Assembly (NCBI RefSeq): GCF_001295975.1
Contig: NZ_LJHU01000022.1
Location: 1 to 64,000, forward strand
Origin: Brevundimonas sp. AAP58
Lineage (GTDB): Bacteria; Pseudomonadota; Alphaproteobacteria; Caulobacterales; Caulobacteraceae
Length of the DNA stretch: 64,000 nucleotides
Direction: 5' to 3'
The notes beneath the pieces were generated by a model that saw only the letters and a list, made by a program, of their open reading frames with translations, was not told the origin of the DNA and ran no database searches. Shown piece after piece: positions 19,732 through 29,674 of the stretch. The position numbers were made by a program, and so were the translations under genes. Within the stretch, counting starts at the first letter, position 1. Each line of letters starts with the position of its first letter.

Positions 19732-21597
19732 TTGGCTGGTTGCGGAAACATCGCCTCGGCCGCCCGCCGTATCCTGTTCCGAACCAAGGCCCCGCGTTTG
19801 CCCCTCTCGCGCTATCAGCTGAACGTCCTCGCTGGAGCATCCCTCGCGGTCGGGCTCTGCGCGGGCGCAGCCCAGGCGGATCCTCGTGCCGAGATCCGGG
19901 GTGATCTGCCCGATGACCTCCGCGCCCAACTGCGCCAGGCCATAGGCGAGGTCGATGGTCCGCCATCGAATCGATTCGAGGCGCGCCGTCGCGCTCGCGC
20001 GGCGATGGAATCCGCCGAAGCCCTGCTGCGGTCGGAGGGCTATTACCAGCCGGTTCTGGAGGACATCGTCGAGGGCGAGGAGAGGCCCGTCGCGATCGTC
20101 TCAGTCCAGCCCGGCCGCCGCTTTGTACTGGCCGAGCCGGCGATCCAGTGGGTCGCGCCCGAGCCGACGCCCGACGTCATCCAGACCACCCGGGACCAAC
20201 TGGACCTCGAGTCCGGCGAGCCCGGCCGCGCCGCCGACGTGATCGCCGCCGAGGGCCGGATCATCGCCAGCCTGACGGAGCAGGGCTACCCTGACGCCGC
20301 CGTCCAGCCGCGCCGCGTCGTCGTCGACCACGCAGCATTCACCGTCGCCCCCACCTATCGCATTGCGTCTGGCCAGTTGGTTCGCCTGGACGGCGTACGG
20401 CTCGAGACCGCCGGCCCGACCAACCCCGCCTGGGTCGCCGCGCTCGCCCCCTGGCGCGTCGGCGACCGCTATGACCCAGAGCAGGTCGCCGAGTTGGAGC
20501 GCCGGCTATTGGAGACGGGCGTCTACGACGGCGTCAACGTCGCCCTGACCCCGCCGGATCAGGTGCTGGCGGACGGCACGCGTCCGGTCGTCGTCACCCT
20601 GACCGATCGTCCTCGCCGCATCGTCGAGGCCGGGGCCACCTTCTCGACCGCCGACGGCTCGGGCATCGAGGGCCTGTGGACCTACTACAACCGCTTCGGC
20701 CGCGCCGACACCTTGCGATTCCAGCTTCGCCTCGCCGACATCGACAGCCGGCTCGGGGCGGACCTGTCCCTGCCCCACTGGCTCCGCCCCGGTCAGACGC
20801 TCGCCCTCGGCACAGCGGTCGTGAACGAGGACACCGACGCCTATCGCCGGACGGCGGGCGTCCTCTCGGCCGATATCCGCCAGAGGATCGGCAAGACCTC
20901 CTGGTTCAGCTACGGTGTAGGGCTCGACGCGGGCCTGTACGACGAGAACCGCTTCGATCCCCTGACCCAGGCGCCACTGGCCATCACCCGCGACCTCGCC
21001 ATCCTGACCGCGCGCGGCTCGGCCTATCTGGATCAGTCCAACGATCCGCTGAACCCCACGACCGGCTGGCGCGCCTCGCTGAACGTCCAGCCCACCGCCG
21101 TGACGGGCGAGGACACGCTGCTGTTCCTGCGCGCTGAGGCCCAGCTGACCGGCTATATCCCCTTGCAGGACGAGGCGAAGACGGTCGCCGCCGGCCGCAT
21201 CCGGCTTGGCTCCATCCTCGGCGGCGACGAACTGACCATCCCGGCCGATCGCCTGTTCTACTCCGGCGGCGGCGGCTCGGTCCGGGGCTATGAGTATCAG
21301 GGCGTCGCGCCTCGCCTGCCCGACAATACCCCGCGCGGCGGCCTCAGCCTGTTCGAGGTTTCCGCCGAGATCCGCCGTGACCTAGGCCGCAACTTCGGGG
21401 CGGTGGCCTTCGTCGATGCGGGGGCTATCGGCTTCAACGAAGCGCCGGACTTCTCCAACCTGCGCTACGCGGTCGGTGTCGGCGCGCGCTACAACCTCTC
21501 CTTCGGACCGATCCGGGCCGACATCGCCTTCCCCCTCGACAAGCGCGACGGCGACGCCGACTTCCAGATCTACGTCAGCATTGGTCAGGCGTTTTGA
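19732..21597 (+). CDS. tamA: Outer-membrane assembly factor TamA (BamA/Omp85 family)
   Basis: An Omp85-type beta-barrel that works with TamB in outer-membrane protein insertion or lipid transport. The 621-residue protein has a long leader ending near AAQA-DP (residue 50), three POTRA-like modules (about 50-310), and a C-terminal 16-strand-type barrel. The barrel holds the family signature GGGGSVRGYEYQG and ends in an aromatic residue (IGQAF). The start is a TTG with GGGGG upstream; a better start was not found. The stop overlaps the tamB start. Confidence 0.9.
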   Translation: MAGCGNIASAARRILFRTKAPRLPLSRYQLNVLAGASLAVGLCAGAAQADPRAEIRGDLPDDLRAQLRQAIGEVDGPPSNRFEARRRARAAMESAEALLRSEGYYQPVLEDIVEGEERPVAIVSVQPGRRFVLAEPAIQWVAPEPTPDVIQTTRDQLDLESGEPGRAADVIAAEGRIIASLTEQGYPDAAVQPRRVVVDHAAFTVAPTYRIASGQLVRLDGVRLETAGPTNPAWVAALAPWRVGDRYDPEQVAELERRLLETGVYDGVNVALTPPDQVLADGTRPVVVTLTDRPRRIVEAGATFSTADGSGIEGLWTYYNRFGRADTLRFQLRLADIDSRLGADLSLPHWLRPGQTLALGTAVVNEDTDAYRRTAGVLSADIRQRIGKTSWFSYGVGLDAGLYDENRFDPLTQAPLAITRDLAILTARGSAYLDQSNDPLNPTTGWRASLNVQPTAVTGEDTLLFLRAEAQLTGYIPLQDEAKTVAAGRIRLGSILGGDELTIPADRLFYSGGGGSVRGYEYQGVAPRLPDNTPRGGLSLFEVSAEIRRDLGRNFGAVAFVDAGAIGFNEAPDFSNLRYAVGVGARYNLSFGPIRADIAFPLDKRDGDADFQIYVSIGQAF

Positions 21598-24500
21598 CCG
21601 AAGCGCCCAACACGCCCGAGCCCGAAACCCCGGCCCCGGACACCCCGGCCAAGGCCAAGGCCAAGAAGCGTCGTCGCACGCGGCTCGAGGCGCTGGCCTT
21701 CTTTGGGGGCATGGCGGTCGCGGGTCTTCTGGCGCTCGCGCTAATCCTGGCGGTGGGTGGACGGATGTATCTGATTTCCGGCCCTGGCCGGGAACTGGTC
21801 ACCAGCTTTGTCACCGGCCAGAAGATCGGCCGCTATGGTGCCATCAACGTCGAGGGGCTGTCGGGCGACCTTTTCGACGACTTCACCATCCGCCGCGTCA
21901 CCGTCACGGATGCGCAAGGGGTCTGGCTCGAAGCCACGAACGTCCGCGTCGACTGGACCTACTGGCCACTGGTCGCCCGCCGTTTCCACGCGACCGAGAT
22001 CACGGCCGACCAGATCCGGCTGCTGCGCCGCCCCGAAGTCGAGCCGCCCGACGGCAGCCCGCCGCGCCCCCTCCCGCTCGATATCGACATCGACCGCTTC
22101 CAGGCGAATGTCGAACTGCTGGAAGGCTTCTCGAGGGAATACGGCCGATGGCGCCTGAACGGCGAAGTGAACGCGCCGCGTCGCGGAAACAAGTCCGCGA
22201 CAGTCGAAGCGGTCAGCTTGAACCGGCCCGGCGACTATCTGCGCCTCGTCGGCACGATCGGCGACGGCCCCGAGGACCTGCGGCTGAACCTGCGCGCCAA
22301 CGAAGCCGACGGCGGGCCGCTGGCGGGCTCCCTCGGCTATTCGCCGGACGAGCCCTTCTATGCATCGGCCGTCGTCAACGGCGAGGCGGTCAGCGCGACG
22401 GTGCGCACCGGAGACTTCACGCCCCTGACGATCCGGGGCCGCTATGGCGCGTCCGGGTCGCGCATCTCGGGCTATGTCGACTTCAGCGGTTCGGACCTGC
22501 TGGCCCCCTTCGTCCGCCGCATCGGCCGCACCGCCCGCTTCGGGTTCGCCTCCGTGCCCGAGGGGGACGACGCGACCGTCCACGGCGTCGCCTGGCGGCT
22601 GATTTCCGACAACCTCCAGTCCAGCGCCCGGGGTCGAGTGAACCTGACCGATCGCAGCGTGCTGGAGGAGGGCGTGACGCTCGCCGCCTCGACACCCTCG
22701 CTTACCCGCCTGACCGGCTCCCCGACCGGCGGTCCCGCCCGCTATGAAGGCGTCTTCACCGGAGACACGGCCCGCTGGGCGCTCGACGGCGCTGTCCGGT
22801 TGGAGCAGGCCACGCTCGCCAGTTATGCCGCCGCCGTCATCTCCGGCCCCCTGTCAATCTCCGCCGACGCCCGCCGCTACCAGGTCGCTGGCGACCTGAC
22901 CGGCGCAGGAGGCCGCAGCGCCGGCATCGTCGGGGCCCTGCTCGGCACCTCGCCGCGCGTCCAGTTCGAAGCCGTCCGCCTGACCGACGGTGCCGTCTTG
23001 CTCCAGAGCATCGACGCCCGCGGCGAGGCCCTGACCTTGACGGGTGCCGGCCGGCGCAACCTGCTCGGAGGCCTCAGCTTCCGGGGCGACGCCCGCATCA
23101 CCGACATCGGCCGCATCCGACCGGGCGCGCGGGGCGCCTTCGGCGGCCCCATCACCGCGGCCTCCGCTCGCTCTGGCGCGCCCTGGACCCTGACGTTTGA
23201 CGGAAGCGGGGCCCGTCTTGCCACGGGGCTGGAGGAACTTGATCGTCTGCTGGGAGCCACGCCCCGGCTTCAACTGGCCGGCAATCTCGCCGACGGCCGT
23301 ATCGCCGTCGAGCGCGCCAATCTGACCGGGGCGGCCGGGGCGGCCTCGGCACGGGGGCTCATCGAGCCCGAGGGTCGGCTGCGCCTTGCCCTTAACTGGA
23401 ACGCGCGCGGCCCCTTCGGCGTCGGGCCCGTCGCCATCGACGGCACCATGACCGGCCAGGGTGCCCTGACCGGTACGCTGGCTGAGCCCCGCGCCGACCT
23501 CACCGCCCGCTTCGGCAGCATCGCCACCGGGGCCCTGCGCCTGACCGACGCCGATCTGATCCTCAGCTTCCGACGGGGCACCGACGCCTCGGACGGCCGG
23601 ATCATGCTGACGGCCGGATCCAACTACGGTCCCGCCCGAGCGTCCGGCAATTTCTTCCTCGGCGGCGATCGCATCCGCCTGTCCGACGTCGACCTGAACG
23701 CCGGCGGCATCACGGCTCAGGGTTCCATCGCGCTCGCCAACAACACCCCTTCCAGCGCCGACCTGACCTTCACGGCCCGCCCGGGGGCCTTCCTCGCCGC
23801 CGGGACTGCTGATGGTCGCGTACGTCTGGCCGAAGGCACCGCGTCCGAGACCGCCATTCTCGACGTTACGGGCCGAAATGTCCGCTTCGCCGGATCTGGC
23901 TACACCATCCGCACCCTCACGTTGAACGGACGCGGCACGCTGGAGCGGCTGCCCTTCACCCTGGTCGCCGACGTCGGCGGTGCCACGGCGGTCGCCTTCG
24001 ACGGCTCCGGCATCTTCTCCCGCCAGGGCGAGGCGACCAGCGTCACCCTGACCGGCGACGGTCGCGTGCGCGAGGTCGCCTTCGCCACGCGCAACCCCGC
24101 CGTCATTGCCCTCGCGGGCGACGGCCGCGTGGCGCGCGTTGATCTGGCCATTGGTGGCGGTGTCCTGATTGGCGAGCTCCGCCAGGATTCCGATGCAGCC
24201 ATCATCCAGGCCGACCTGACCAGCGTCGAGCTGGGCTCCATCGCGCCCGATCTTCGCGGCAGCGTCACCGGCCGCGTCTCCCTGCGGGGGCAGGACGACG
24301 ATCTCTCGGGCTCGGCCAACGTCAGACTGGCGGGCCTGCGCAGCATCGACGCCCCGCGCGGTCTCAGCGTCGACGGCGCTGTGCTCGCCACACTCGTGAA
24401 CGACACCCTGCGGCTGCAAGCCAATGCCTCTGGGACCAACGCCGTCACCGCGACCGCAGACGTCACCTTGCCCGTCGAGGCCTCGGCCGCGCCGCTTCGT

Positions 24501-25877
24501 TTGGCCATCGCCCGCACCCGACCCATGTCGGGCGAGGTCGACATCGACGGCCAGATCCAGCCGATCTGGGACGTGTTCTTCGGGGGAGAACGCTCGCTGG
24601 CCGGTCAGGTCGACGCCAGTGCGACGCTCGGAGGGACGTTGGCGGCGCCGCTCCTCAACGGCAGGATGACCCTCGAGGAGGGTCGTTTCAGCGACAGTGG
24701 CTCAGGTCTCCTGCTCAACGACATGACCGTGTCGGCACGCTTCGACGACACCACCGCGCTCATTCAGGCCTTCCGCGCCAACGACAGGGATGACCGGCCC
24801 CGTGCACCGCCTCGCCCGGTTGGAACGATCGACGGGAGCGGCCGCATCGGCCTGCGAGAAGGGTCTGGTTCCAGCTTCCAGCTGGCTCTCGCCGGCTTTC
24901 ACATCATCGACAATGACATCGCCACAGCCCGGGCGTCAGGCCCCTTGACCGTCGTGCGCGCCTCCGACGGCAACGTCACCCTGTCGGGCGAGATCAACGT
25001 CGACGCAGCCCGGATCGAGGCCAATCCGCCGGGCTCCAGCGGCATCGTCCGCATGGACGTGGTCGAGATCAACCGCCCCGGCGGCGATCCCGTGGAGCAG
25101 GAGGACACAACCTCTTCACGCGGCCCCCAGATCGGTCTGGATATCCGCCTGCGATCGCGCGGCGGCGAGGTCAGCGTCGAAGGCCGGGGCCTGAATGTGC
25201 TGCTGAACGTCAATGCCCGCGTCCAGGGCACGGTCAGTCAGCCCCAGCTGACAGGCACGGCCAACATCGTGCGCGGCGACTATGATTTCGCGGGCAAGCG
25301 CTTCGTCTTCGATCCGCGCGGGTCGGTCTCGCTATCCACGAATCCGGCTCTGATCGAACTCGATCTGACGGCGGTGCGGGACGACCCGGCGCTGACCGCC
25401 ACCATCAGGGTGACCGGCACGGCGGCACGGCCCGAGATCGCGCTGACCTCGACCCCCCAGCTTCCGCAGGACGAGATCCTGTCCCAGGTCCTGTTCGGCC
25501 GCTCGGCGTCCCAGTTGTCGCCGCTCGAGGCGGCCCAGCTGGCAGCGAGCGTGGCCTCGCTGGCAGGCGGCGGCGGCTTCAACGTGGTCGGAAATCTGCG
25601 CGAACTGGCGGGTCTGGACCGCCTGTCCTTCAGCGGCGAGGCCTCGGCCCTGACGGTCGCCGGCGGCCGTTACATTACCGACGACGTTTATCTGGAAATC
25701 ATCGGCGGCGGCGAGGGTGGAGCCGCCGTCAACGTCGAATGGCAGGTCCGCCGCAACCTGGCGATCACCAGCCAGTTCGGCGGCCAGGGCGACGCCAGCC
25801 TGTCGATCCGCTGGCGGCGTCAGTCCCGCGTTCCCGGCACGGTCCGCGAGGACCGACGCCCCAACCGCGACGATTGA
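21594..25877 (+). CDS. tamB: Translocation and assembly module protein TamB (DUF490/AsmA-like)
   Basis: A very large (1427 residues) inner-membrane-anchored periplasmic protein that forms a hydrophobic groove bridging to TamA. The N-terminus is a basic, Pro-rich tail and one membrane helix (about residues 37-60). Long repeated beta-strand stretches follow, with the conserved TamB C-terminal domain in the last 300 residues (LNVLLNVNARVQGTVSQPQ, then FGRSASQLSPLEAAQLA). TTG start, 4-nt overlap with tamA, so translation is probably coupled. Confidence 0.93.
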   Translation: MTEAPNTPEPETPAPDTPAKAKAKKRRRTRLEALAFFGGMAVAGLLALALILAVGGRMYLISGPGRELVTSFVTGQKIGRYGAINVEGLSGDLFDDFTIRRVTVTDAQGVWLEATNVRVDWTYWPLVARRFHATEITADQIRLLRRPEVEPPDGSPPRPLPLDIDIDRFQANVELLEGFSREYGRWRLNGEVNAPRRGNKSATVEAVSLNRPGDYLRLVGTIGDGPEDLRLNLRANEADGGPLAGSLGYSPDEPFYASAVVNGEAVSATVRTGDFTPLTIRGRYGASGSRISGYVDFSGSDLLAPFVRRIGRTARFGFASVPEGDDATVHGVAWRLISDNLQSSARGRVNLTDRSVLEEGVTLAASTPSLTRLTGSPTGGPARYEGVFTGDTARWALDGAVRLEQATLASYAAAVISGPLSISADARRYQVAGDLTGAGGRSAGIVGALLGTSPRVQFEAVRLTDGAVLLQSIDARGEALTLTGAGRRNLLGGLSFRGDARITDIGRIRPGARGAFGGPITAASARSGAPWTLTFDGSGARLATGLEELDRLLGATPRLQLAGNLADGRIAVERANLTGAAGAASARGLIEPEGRLRLALNWNARGPFGVGPVAIDGTMTGQGALTGTLAEPRADLTARFGSIATGALRLTDADLILSFRRGTDASDGRIMLTAGSNYGPARASGNFFLGGDRIRLSDVDLNAGGITAQGSIALANNTPSSADLTFTARPGAFLAAGTADGRVRLAEGTASETAILDVTGRNVRFAGSGYTIRTLTLNGRGTLERLPFTLVADVGGATAVAFDGSGIFSRQGEATSVTLTGDGRVREVAFATRNPAVIALAGDGRVARVDLAIGGGVLIGELRQDSDAAIIQADLTSVELGSIAPDLRGSVTGRVSLRGQDDDLSGSANVRLAGLRSIDAPRGLSVDGAVLATLVNDTLRLQANASGTNAVTATADVTLPVEASAAPLRLAIARTRPMSGEVDIDGQIQPIWDVFFGGERSLAGQVDASATLGGTLAAPLLNGRMTLEEGRFSDSGSGLLLNDMTVSARFDDTTALIQAFRANDRDDRPRAPPRPVGTIDGSGRIGLREGSGSSFQLALAGFHIIDNDIATARASGPLTVVRASDGNVTLSGEINVDAARIEANPPGSSGIVRMDVVEINRPGGDPVEQEDTTSSRGPQIGLDIRLRSRGGEVSVEGRGLNVLLNVNARVQGTVSQPQLTGTANIVRGDYDFAGKRFVFDPRGSVSLSTNPALIELDLTAVRDDPALTATIRVTGTAARPEIALTSTPQLPQDEILSQVLFGRSASQLSPLEAAQLAASVASLAGGGGFNVVGNLRELAGLDRLSFSGEASALTVAGGRYITDDVYLEIIGGGEGGAAVNVEWQVRRNLAITSQFGGQGDASLSIRWRRQSRVPGTVREDRRPNRDD

Positions 25878-25886
25878 TGACGTCTG

Positions 25887-26429
25887 TCAGGGTTCGCGTT
25901 GCAACCGATGCAACATCATCGCGCCGCGAAGTGATGAGACCGCTCCAACCACTGCGACAGTGACGCCGGCCCACGAAACGACCTCTATCCATAGAGGCAG
26001 GACGGGCGGTCCCAGGTTCGAAGGCGAGTATCCGGAGACCCTGACCGCGACGCCCATCAGGATGCTGTAAGCTGTATAAGCCAGCCAGATGCCCGGGATC
26101 ACCCGTGTCATCTTGCGCCACTGCACCCAAGCCAGAACACCGACGACGGCCGCCCACAGGAGAACGCCGAAAATCATAGACGCGGGGATGATGTAACCGA
26201 CCAGGGCGGTCGCCATCTCGATGTCCGCTGGCGGCAGACCCTGGGCCTCGTACTGCTGTCGCAGAAGGTCATTGATCCACGAGGGGTCCACCGCCATCCA
26301 GATCGCAGTTGGAAGGCCGACCAGGAACGAAAACACGAGCACGATAGCGAAGGATTGAGCGGCCCACTGAGCCTCCGCCATGCCGCGAGGTTTCATGAGC
26401 GGGTTCATGGCTCGGAGCCACTTCGACAT
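25887..26429 (-). CDS. Four-helix membrane protein, paralogue of the upstream gene
   Basis: This 180-residue protein has hydrophobic segments at about 24-46, 77-100, 111-128 and 144-166, and starts MSKWLRAMNPLMKP. It is related to the upstream gene (26484-27002): both share the order of helices, a VQWR or IQWR motif before helix 3, an AYSIL or AYGIL motif inside it, and a closing LRG followed by a basic or amphipathic tail. No known domain is recognised. It is convergent with tamB. Confidence 0.72.
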   Translation of the reverse strand: MSKWLRAMNPLMKPRGMAEAQWAAQSFAIVLVFSFLVGLPTAIWMAVDPSWINDLLRQQYEAQGLPPADIEMATALVGYIIPASMIFGVLLWAAVVGVLAWVQWRKMTRVIPGIWLAYTAYSILMGVAVRVSGYSPSNLGPPVLPLWIEVVSWAGVTVAVVGAVSSLRGAMMLHRLQREP

Positions 26430-26440
26430 TGACTTAGCCC

Positions 26441-26471
26441 CTGAACGACCGACTCCCAGCCGGTCGTTCAG
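26441..26471 (-). terminator. Hairpin between the paralogous membrane genes
   Basis: A perfect 11-bp stem (26441-26451 CTGAACGACCG with 26461-26471) and 9-nt loop. It lies 12 nt after the stop of the 26484-27002 gene on the minus strand and just before the next gene. There is no U-tract, so it may be an intrinsic terminator of weak form or a processing hairpin. Confidence 0.55.
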
Positions 26472-26483
26472 AGCTTAATCAGA

Positions 26484-27002
26484 CTAGCGCGCCGCCTGCA
26501 TCTGGAGCGTGTCCAGCTTGTTGATGCCGCGCAGCCCCGCGACGTGCAGCACCACCTGGATCACCATGATGACGAGGGAGAGGGCGATCTGCCAGGTCGG
26601 GATCGCCGGCGCGTTGGGCACCATGCCGGCCAGCAGCGGCGTCGCCGCCGTCGACAGGATGCCGTAGGCCAGGAGCACGAGGAACAGGATGGCGATCCAC
26701 TTGCCCGGATTGCGCCACTGGATGATGCCGAAAATCAGCTGAACTACGGCCAGCCCACCGGTCAGGTAGAGCGCGAACTGCGCGCCCATTGCGGCGGCTT
26801 CGGCGTTCACCTCGCCTCCGCCCGCCGCCGACGCCACCGCGTCCTGCATCGCCTGCGGATTGGCGAACGACCATCCAACGGTGACCAGGGCGACGACCAC
26901 CCCGATGAAGATCGATATCGCGCTCGCCTTGGCGGCCGCTTCGGCTTCGGCTTCCGACCGGATCGGCGCGGTGGGGTTCATTCCTGAAATCACGCTGGCC
27001 AT
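26484..27002 (-). CDS. Four-helix membrane protein
   Basis: A 172-residue protein with a polar Ala/Glu-rich N-terminus (PIRSEAEAEAAAKAS) and four hydrophobic segments at about 29-48, 73-93, 101-123 and 139-158. A Gly/Ala-rich stretch (AGGGEVNAEAAAMG) separates helices 1 and 2. The pattern after helix 2, IIQWRNPGKWIAILFLVLLAYGIL, is echoed in the downstream gene. The family is not recognised. The 238 bp upstream, up to the divergent SulP gene, should hold both promoters; I cannot name boxes in it. Confidence 0.7.
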   Translation of the reverse strand: MASVISGMNPTAPIRSEAEAEAAAKASAISIFIGVVVALVTVGWSFANPQAMQDAVASAAGGGEVNAEAAAMGAQFALYLTGGLAVVQLIFGIIQWRNPGKWIAILFLVLLAYGILSTAATPLLAGMVPNAPAIPTWQIALSLVIMVIQVVLHVAGLRGINKLDTLQMQAAR

Positions 27003-27240
27003 GGGGCCCTCCCTGCAAAAGACAACCGTCCTTTACATGACAAGGAACCTTGACGCAAGCGGGGCAGGGACGCCGGATGCCTGCGGGCGGTCTGTGGGCG
27101 TCGAGACTTGCGCGGCAAGGCCGGCACAGGCACAAGGCAGCGCTCGCTCTGGACCGGCACACGCACCGCCGGTGGCTATCCTGGCCGCCCATCCGCCAGG
27201 AAACCGAGTCGCACCGCGCGGCTCATCCCTGTGAAACCGA

Positions 27241-28722
27241 ATGTCCCTCATCGCTTCTGCGCGCCAGCAGTGGCTCGCCAATCCACGACGCGACCTTCTG
27301 GCCGGCACCGTCGTCGCCCTGGCCCTGATCCCGGAGGCCATTGCCTTCTCGATCATCGCCGGGGTCGACCCGGCCGTCGGTCTCTACGCCAGTTTCGTCA
27401 TCGCCGTGACCATCGCCTTCGTCGGCGGACGCCCGGCCATGATCTCGGCCGCGACCGGTGCCATGGCCCTGCTGATGGTCGGCCTGGTGCGCGATCACGG
27501 GCTGGAATACCTGTTCGCGGCGTCGCTCCTGACCGGCGTGTTCCAGATCATCGTGGGCCTGTTCAGGCTGGGCCGCTACATCAAGTTCGTGTCGCGCAGC
27601 GTGATGACGGGCTTCGTCAACTCCCTCGCCATCCTGATCTTCCTGGCCCAGATGCCCGAGCTGATCGGGGCCAACTGGCAGACCTTCGCCCTGGTCGGGG
27701 CGGCCCTCGTCATCATCTACGGCTTTCCGCGCATCACACGGGCAGTCCCATCGCCACTGGTCGCTATCGTGGCCATCAGCGCCCTCGTGATCGTCCTGGG
27801 GTTGGATGTCCGGACCGTGGGCGACATGGGTCAGATGCCCTCGACCCTGCCGATGTTCCACCTGCCGAACGTCCCTCTGACGTGGGAGACGCTGACGATC
27901 ATCGGGCCGGTCGCGGCAACACTGGCCTTCGTCGGCCTGTTAGAGAGTCTGCTGACCGCCAACCTGCTGGACGACATCACCGATACGCCTTCGGACAAGG
28001 ACCGCGAGACGCGCGGCCAGGGCATCGCCAACATCGCCTCGTCCCTGTTCGGCGGCATGGCGGGGTGCGCCATGATCGGCCAGTCGATCATCAATGTGAC
28101 CAGCGGCGCGCGGGGACGGCTGTCGACCCTGTGGGCGGGGCTGTTCCTGCTGTTCCTGATCCTGGTGCTTCAGGACTGGGTGGCGCAGATCCCGATGGCG
28201 GCCCTGGTGGCCGTGATGATCATGGTCTCGGTCGGCACCTTCGACTGGGGCTCGGTCCTGCGACTGCGCTCCACGCCGATCCAGTCCTCGATCGTCATGA
28301 TCGCGACGACGGCGACGGTAGTGGTGACCCACGACCTGTCCAAGGGCGTAGTTCTGGGCGTCATCCTGTCGGCGATCTTCTTCATGCGAAAGGTCGGCAA
28401 GACCGTCGTCGTCGAGGAGATCGAGGTGCCCCAAGAGGGCCATCTGCGCTATCGCGTCACCGGCAACCTGTTCTTCGCCTCGGCCGATGTCTTCGCCGCC
28501 GCCTTCGAGCACCACGGCCACCCAAAGCGCGTCGAGATCGACATGACCGACGCCCACCTGTGGGACCTGACCGGCGTGGCCGCCGTGGACAAGGTGGTGT
28601 TCCGCTATCGCCGCCAGGGGGCTGAGGTCGAGGTCATTGGCATGAACGCGGCGGCCCGGACCCTGGTCGACAAGGTCGGTCGTCACGACAAGGACCATCT
28701 TCCAGCCGCCGCTGCTCACTGA
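27241..28722 (+). CDS. SulP/SLC26-family anion permease with STAS domain
   Basis: A 493-residue inner-membrane transporter of the sulfate permease family. About 11-12 membrane segments begin at [19 protein letters not shown], the conserved SulP entry helix. [11 protein letters not shown] and the [17 protein letters not shown] segment are diagnostic. The C-terminal STAS domain covers about 395-485 ([14 protein letters not shown] ... [12 protein letters not shown]). The anion could be sulfate, bicarbonate or a dicarboxylate. No carbonic anhydrase or sulfur gene is adjacent to help. Confidence 0.93.
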   Translation: MSLIASARQQWLANPRRDLLAGTVVALALIPEAIAFSIIAGVDPAVGLYASFVIAVTIAFVGGRPAMISAATGAMALLMVGLVRDHGLEYLFAASLLTGVFQIIVGLFRLGRYIKFVSRSVMTGFVNSLAILIFLAQMPELIGANWQTFALVGAALVIIYGFPRITRAVPSPLVAIVAISALVIVLGLDVRTVGDMGQMPSTLPMFHLPNVPLTWETLTIIGPVAATLAFVGLLESLLTANLLDDITDTPSDKDRETRGQGIANIASSLFGGMAGCAMIGQSIINVTSGARGRLSTLWAGLFLLFLILVLQDWVAQIPMAALVAVMIMVSVGTFDWGSVLRLRSTPIQSSIVMIATTATVVVTHDLSKGVVLGVILSAIFFMRKVGKTVVVEEIEVPQEGHLRYRVTGNLFFASADVFAAAFEHHGHPKRVEIDMTDAHLWDLTGVAAVDKVVFRYRRQGAEVEVIGMNAAARTLVDKVGRHDKDHLPAAAAH

Positions 28723-28748
28723 CGACGGTCGTATGGCCCTGAGACCGA

Positions 28749-29663
28749 TCAGGCCTGGATCGGCCGGGCTCCATCCGCCACGGACGCATCCGGCGTGAAC
28801 TCCCGCCGTATGTTCGCGATCTGGTCGTCGAGCGCCCCGATCCGCTTCAGCGCCAGCGACGCCGCCCACCGCGCGGCCAGCTCCGGCGTCGACATGGCCT
28901 CCGTGAAGCGGGGTCTCCCGCCCCGGCTGCGGATCACGGCGTTGGTGTAGAGGGCGCCGTTCCGGAACCGCGACGGCCAGGTCTGGAAATCCATCGACAG
29001 GCTGACGCAGAACTTGTCCAGGTTCTCGACCCTGTGCGGCGCATAGAAGGGCCAGGTCAGGGCCTCCCCGGGCTCGAGATCGAAGACCTGGGCGTCCTGT
29101 TCGAAAGCGAGTGCGTAAGGGATTTCCTCGGTGGTCTGGCGCGCGACGACCTTTTCCATCGCGATTTCTGGCAGATGCCTCTCGTCGCCCGGATAGACGA
29201 ACAGCCGCTTGCGACCCCTCAGGTGAAACAGGATCACGCCTGCCGCGTCGAAGTGATAGGGCACCCGGGCAACCGGGGACGAGATGATCAGCTGCCCCGC
29301 GTTCTTGACCGCCCTCATGCCGGGATAGGCCGCCTCGATGCGCCGAAACTCGCCCATCGCCGCCGCCCAAAGGTCGGGGCAACCGGCTTCCGCGTTCCTC
29401 AGATTGACCCACAGCCGCCCGCCCTGGATCGCCGCCAGCAGCTGCTCGCCTGTCAGGTCGCCCTTGTCGCCGGTCTTCAATAAGACCTGCCCCTCGGCGT
29501 CATAGTCATACAGGTTGATGTCGATCAGATCGGCCGGATAGCGGTGCAGGATCTCGGCCAGGGCCTCGTCGGAGGCGAAGCCCTGCTCCACCAGGCCGTG
29601 CGGGTGCTTGGCGGCCTCGGCGATGGGGCCGGGATAGCGGGTGCGGCGGGCGTCGGGGGTCAT
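28749..29663 (-). CDS. Cupin/JmjC-like protein, probable Fe(II)/2-oxoglutarate oxygenase
   Basis: A 304-residue protein with a jumonji-type double-stranded beta helix. The metal triad candidates are His137 and Asp139 in PYHFDAAG and His210 in YAPHRVENLD. Between them lies GVILFHLRGRKRLFVYPGD, typical of cupin-like hydroxylase domains. The ATG at 29663 starts just after the acetyltransferase gene and was chosen over the longer open frame, which is a shadow. It is 11 bp downstream of that gene, so both are probably one operon. The substrate is unknown. Confidence 0.8.
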   Translation of the reverse strand: MTPDARRTRYPGPIAEAAKHPHGLVEQGFASDEALAEILHRYPADLIDINLYDYDAEGQVLLKTGDKGDLTGEQLLAAIQGGRLWVNLRNAEAGCPDLWAAAMGEFRRIEAAYPGMRAVKNAGQLIISSPVARVPYHFDAAGVILFHLRGRKRLFVYPGDERHLPEIAMEKVVARQTTEEIPYALAFEQDAQVFDLEPGEALTWPFYAPHRVENLDKFCVSLSMDFQTWPSRFRNGALYTNAVIRSRGGRPRFTEAMSTPELAARWAASLALKRIGALDDQIANIRREFTPDASVADGARPIQA

Positions 29664-29674
29664 GCTTGTCCTGT

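Noticed and set aside
22854-24419. 521-codon minus-strand open frame inside tamB
   Set aside because: Gly/Ala/Asp-rich shadow of the TamB repeats.
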